DNA of 34,025 nt from SFEB01 sp964612455 (GTDB lineage Bacteria; Bacillota; Clostridia; Christensenellales; CAG-314): assembly GCA_964612455.1 (NCBI GenBank), contig CAZTCB010000013.1:1-34025 (forward strand). The letters run 5' to 3'. Every line of letters begins with the position of its first letter. Positions within the stretch are counted from its first letter, which is position 1. The notes under the pieces were generated by a model. The model ran no database searches and was not told the DNA's origin. It was given only the letters and a program-made list of their open reading frames with translations. Both the position numbers and the translations under genes were made by a program. Of the stretch, positions 33,584 through 34,025 are shown piece after piece.

Positions 33584-33624
33584 ACTCCCCACAATAGTTC
33601 ATATGAAAAAACAATGTGGAGAGT
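33584..33624 (-). repeat. Terminator-like hairpin inside the recombinase fragment
   Basis: ACTCCCCACA (33584-33593) pairs with TGTGGAGAGT (33615-33624), with one C/A mismatch that becomes G-U in minus-strand RNA; loop 21. On the minus strand the stem is followed by T-rich sequence (TATTTTTCTTTTT). Confidence 0.45.
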
Positions 33625-33737
33625 TTTAATTTCAAAGGTTGAGGTCTTTCCAGATAGGCGACTTTTATTCTACTTTATAGACGAAAGCCAATTTGAGTAC
33701 GCATTACCTAAATGGAAGATAAAAGAAAACGATAAAT

Positions 33738-33765
33738 AAAAAAAACGCCTACTTAATTTCAGCGT
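33738..33765 (-). terminator. Weak terminator of the rightmost minus-strand gene
   Basis: ACGC (33745-33748) / GCGT (33762-33765), extended by one G-U pair in minus-strand RNA, then eight Ts on the minus strand (As at 33738-33745). It lies 12 bases past the stop of the gene ending at 33778. Confidence 0.4.
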
Positions 33766-33777
33766 CATTTTATAGAT

Positions 33778-34025
33778 TTATTCCTTCTCAGGGATTATTG
33801 GTACATAAAGATAACTATCATATTTGCCACCTGTGTAAATACGGTGTCTACCTTTGTTATGGTCTTTTGGCATTTCGGCAGTATCGACTTTAGAACCTGC
33901 AAACATTTCCGCTCCACCGATAGTATACATTTCTGTTTTTTCATCAGGCATATAAGTATACCCTTCCTTAGGAAGATTAATCTTTGCCATTTTTAATTTG
34001 AATGGTCCTGTCCACATTTTCTTAG
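33778..34025 (-). CDS. Unidentified protein, N-terminus possibly outside the window
   Basis: Open frame of at least 82 codons that continues to the window edge; the first internal ATG is at 34015-34017. The visible part has a basic start (KKMWTGPFKLKMAKINLPKEG) and a glycine/tyrosine-rich end (GKYDSYLYVPIIPEKE), with no membrane helix or known motif that I recognise. I see no good ribosome binding site for internal ATGs at 34017 or 33990, which suggests the real start may be upstream. It sits in the accessory patch next to a recombinase fragment. Confidence 0.5.
   Translation of the reverse strand, partial: KKMWTGPFKLKMAKINLPKEGYTYMPDEKTEMYTIGGAEMFAGSKVDTAEMPKDHNKGRHRIYTGGKYDSYLYVPIIPEKE

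Larger units (their letters stand above)
33368..33739 (+). pseudogene. Probable C-terminal fragment of a serine recombinase
   Basis: Open frame of 123 codons from a TTG; an ATG at 33410 is an alternative start. The last 45 codons (MWRVLISKVEVFPDRRLLFYF and following) resemble the C-terminal strand-rich tail of large serine recombinases of Bacillota, which often end with a lone valine-rich, PDGR-containing segment. The catalytic resolvase domain and zinc ribbon are missing, so I read it as a remnant, although a small unrelated gene is possible. Base composition is about 30% G+C in the lines counted, against about 43-53% in core genes. No good ribosome binding site is present. The fragment begins right beside a terminator-like hairpin. 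Confidence 0.45.

Noticed and set aside
1..34025. CRISPR arrays, tRNA or rRNA genes
   Set aside because: No regularly spaced repeats, and no cloverleaf or rRNA sequence seen; gaps between genes are mostly too short to hold them.

Overview
The window is a gene-dense stretch of housekeeping DNA from a Gram-positive bacterium of the Bacillota, most likely Clostridia-like. Three things support this. Gene order follows the Bacillus subtilis rsmD-coaD-ylbJ-ylbM-rpmF / plsX-rnc-smc-ftsY-ylxM-ffh-rpsP-khpA-rimM-trmD / rbgA-rnhB / dprA-topA-trmFO-hslV-hslU arrangement. It carries family members typical of this phylum (TrmFO, TmcAL, YlbJ, YlxM). Signals are GGAGG-type ribosome binding sites and clear sigma-A-type promoters. 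Lines of sequence I counted by hand run about 43-53% G+C in the core and about 30% near 33.4-33.7 kb. I cannot name the genus. No tRNA, rRNA or CRISPR array was seen.

Layout, right to left because most genes are on the minus strand. At 34.0-33.1 kb there is an AT-rich accessory patch: an unidentified gene running off the window, a fragment resembling the C-terminus of a serine recombinase, and several hairpins. At 33.06-31.27 kb are a membrane-anchored XRE regulator and an orphan cyclase-family hydrolase. At 31.1-30.66 kb (+) is a small membrane protein. At 30.5-28.5 kb is rsmD-coaD-DAHP synthase. At 28.5-26.4 kb (+) are tmcAL and ylbJ. At 26.2-24.0 kb is pta-ackA (acetyl-CoA to acetate plus ATP). 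rpmF follows with its own promoter and terminator. Then come plsX-rnc-smc-ftsY (23.5-17.4 kb) and ylxM-ffh-rpsP-khpA-rimM-trmD-rbgA-rnhB-yraN (17.3-11.8 kb). rplS is a separate unit with its own promoter, leader and terminator (11.8-11.3 kb). The window ends with comM-dprA-topA-trmFO-hslV-hslU-aspS-RseC-like-trxA-glyA (11.2-0 kb).

Functionally the window covers protein targeting (Ffh, FtsY), ribosome and tRNA maturation (RimM, TrmD, RbgA, RsmD, TrmFO, TmcAL, AspRS), chromosome handling (SMC, TopA, RNase III, RNase HII), DNA uptake (DprA, ComM), proteolysis (HslUV), lipid and acetate metabolism, CoA synthesis and thiol chemistry. Most genes overlap or abut and are probably co-transcribed.

I found no complete undescribed system. 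The most unusual places are four: the accessory patch at 32-34 kb, where imperfect hairpins all pair best as minus-strand RNA; the intrinsic terminator inside the ylbJ coding sequence; the hairpin that buries the ylbJ start codon; and the divergent DAHP synthase motifs. All functional calls come from reading the protein sequences; no database search was run.
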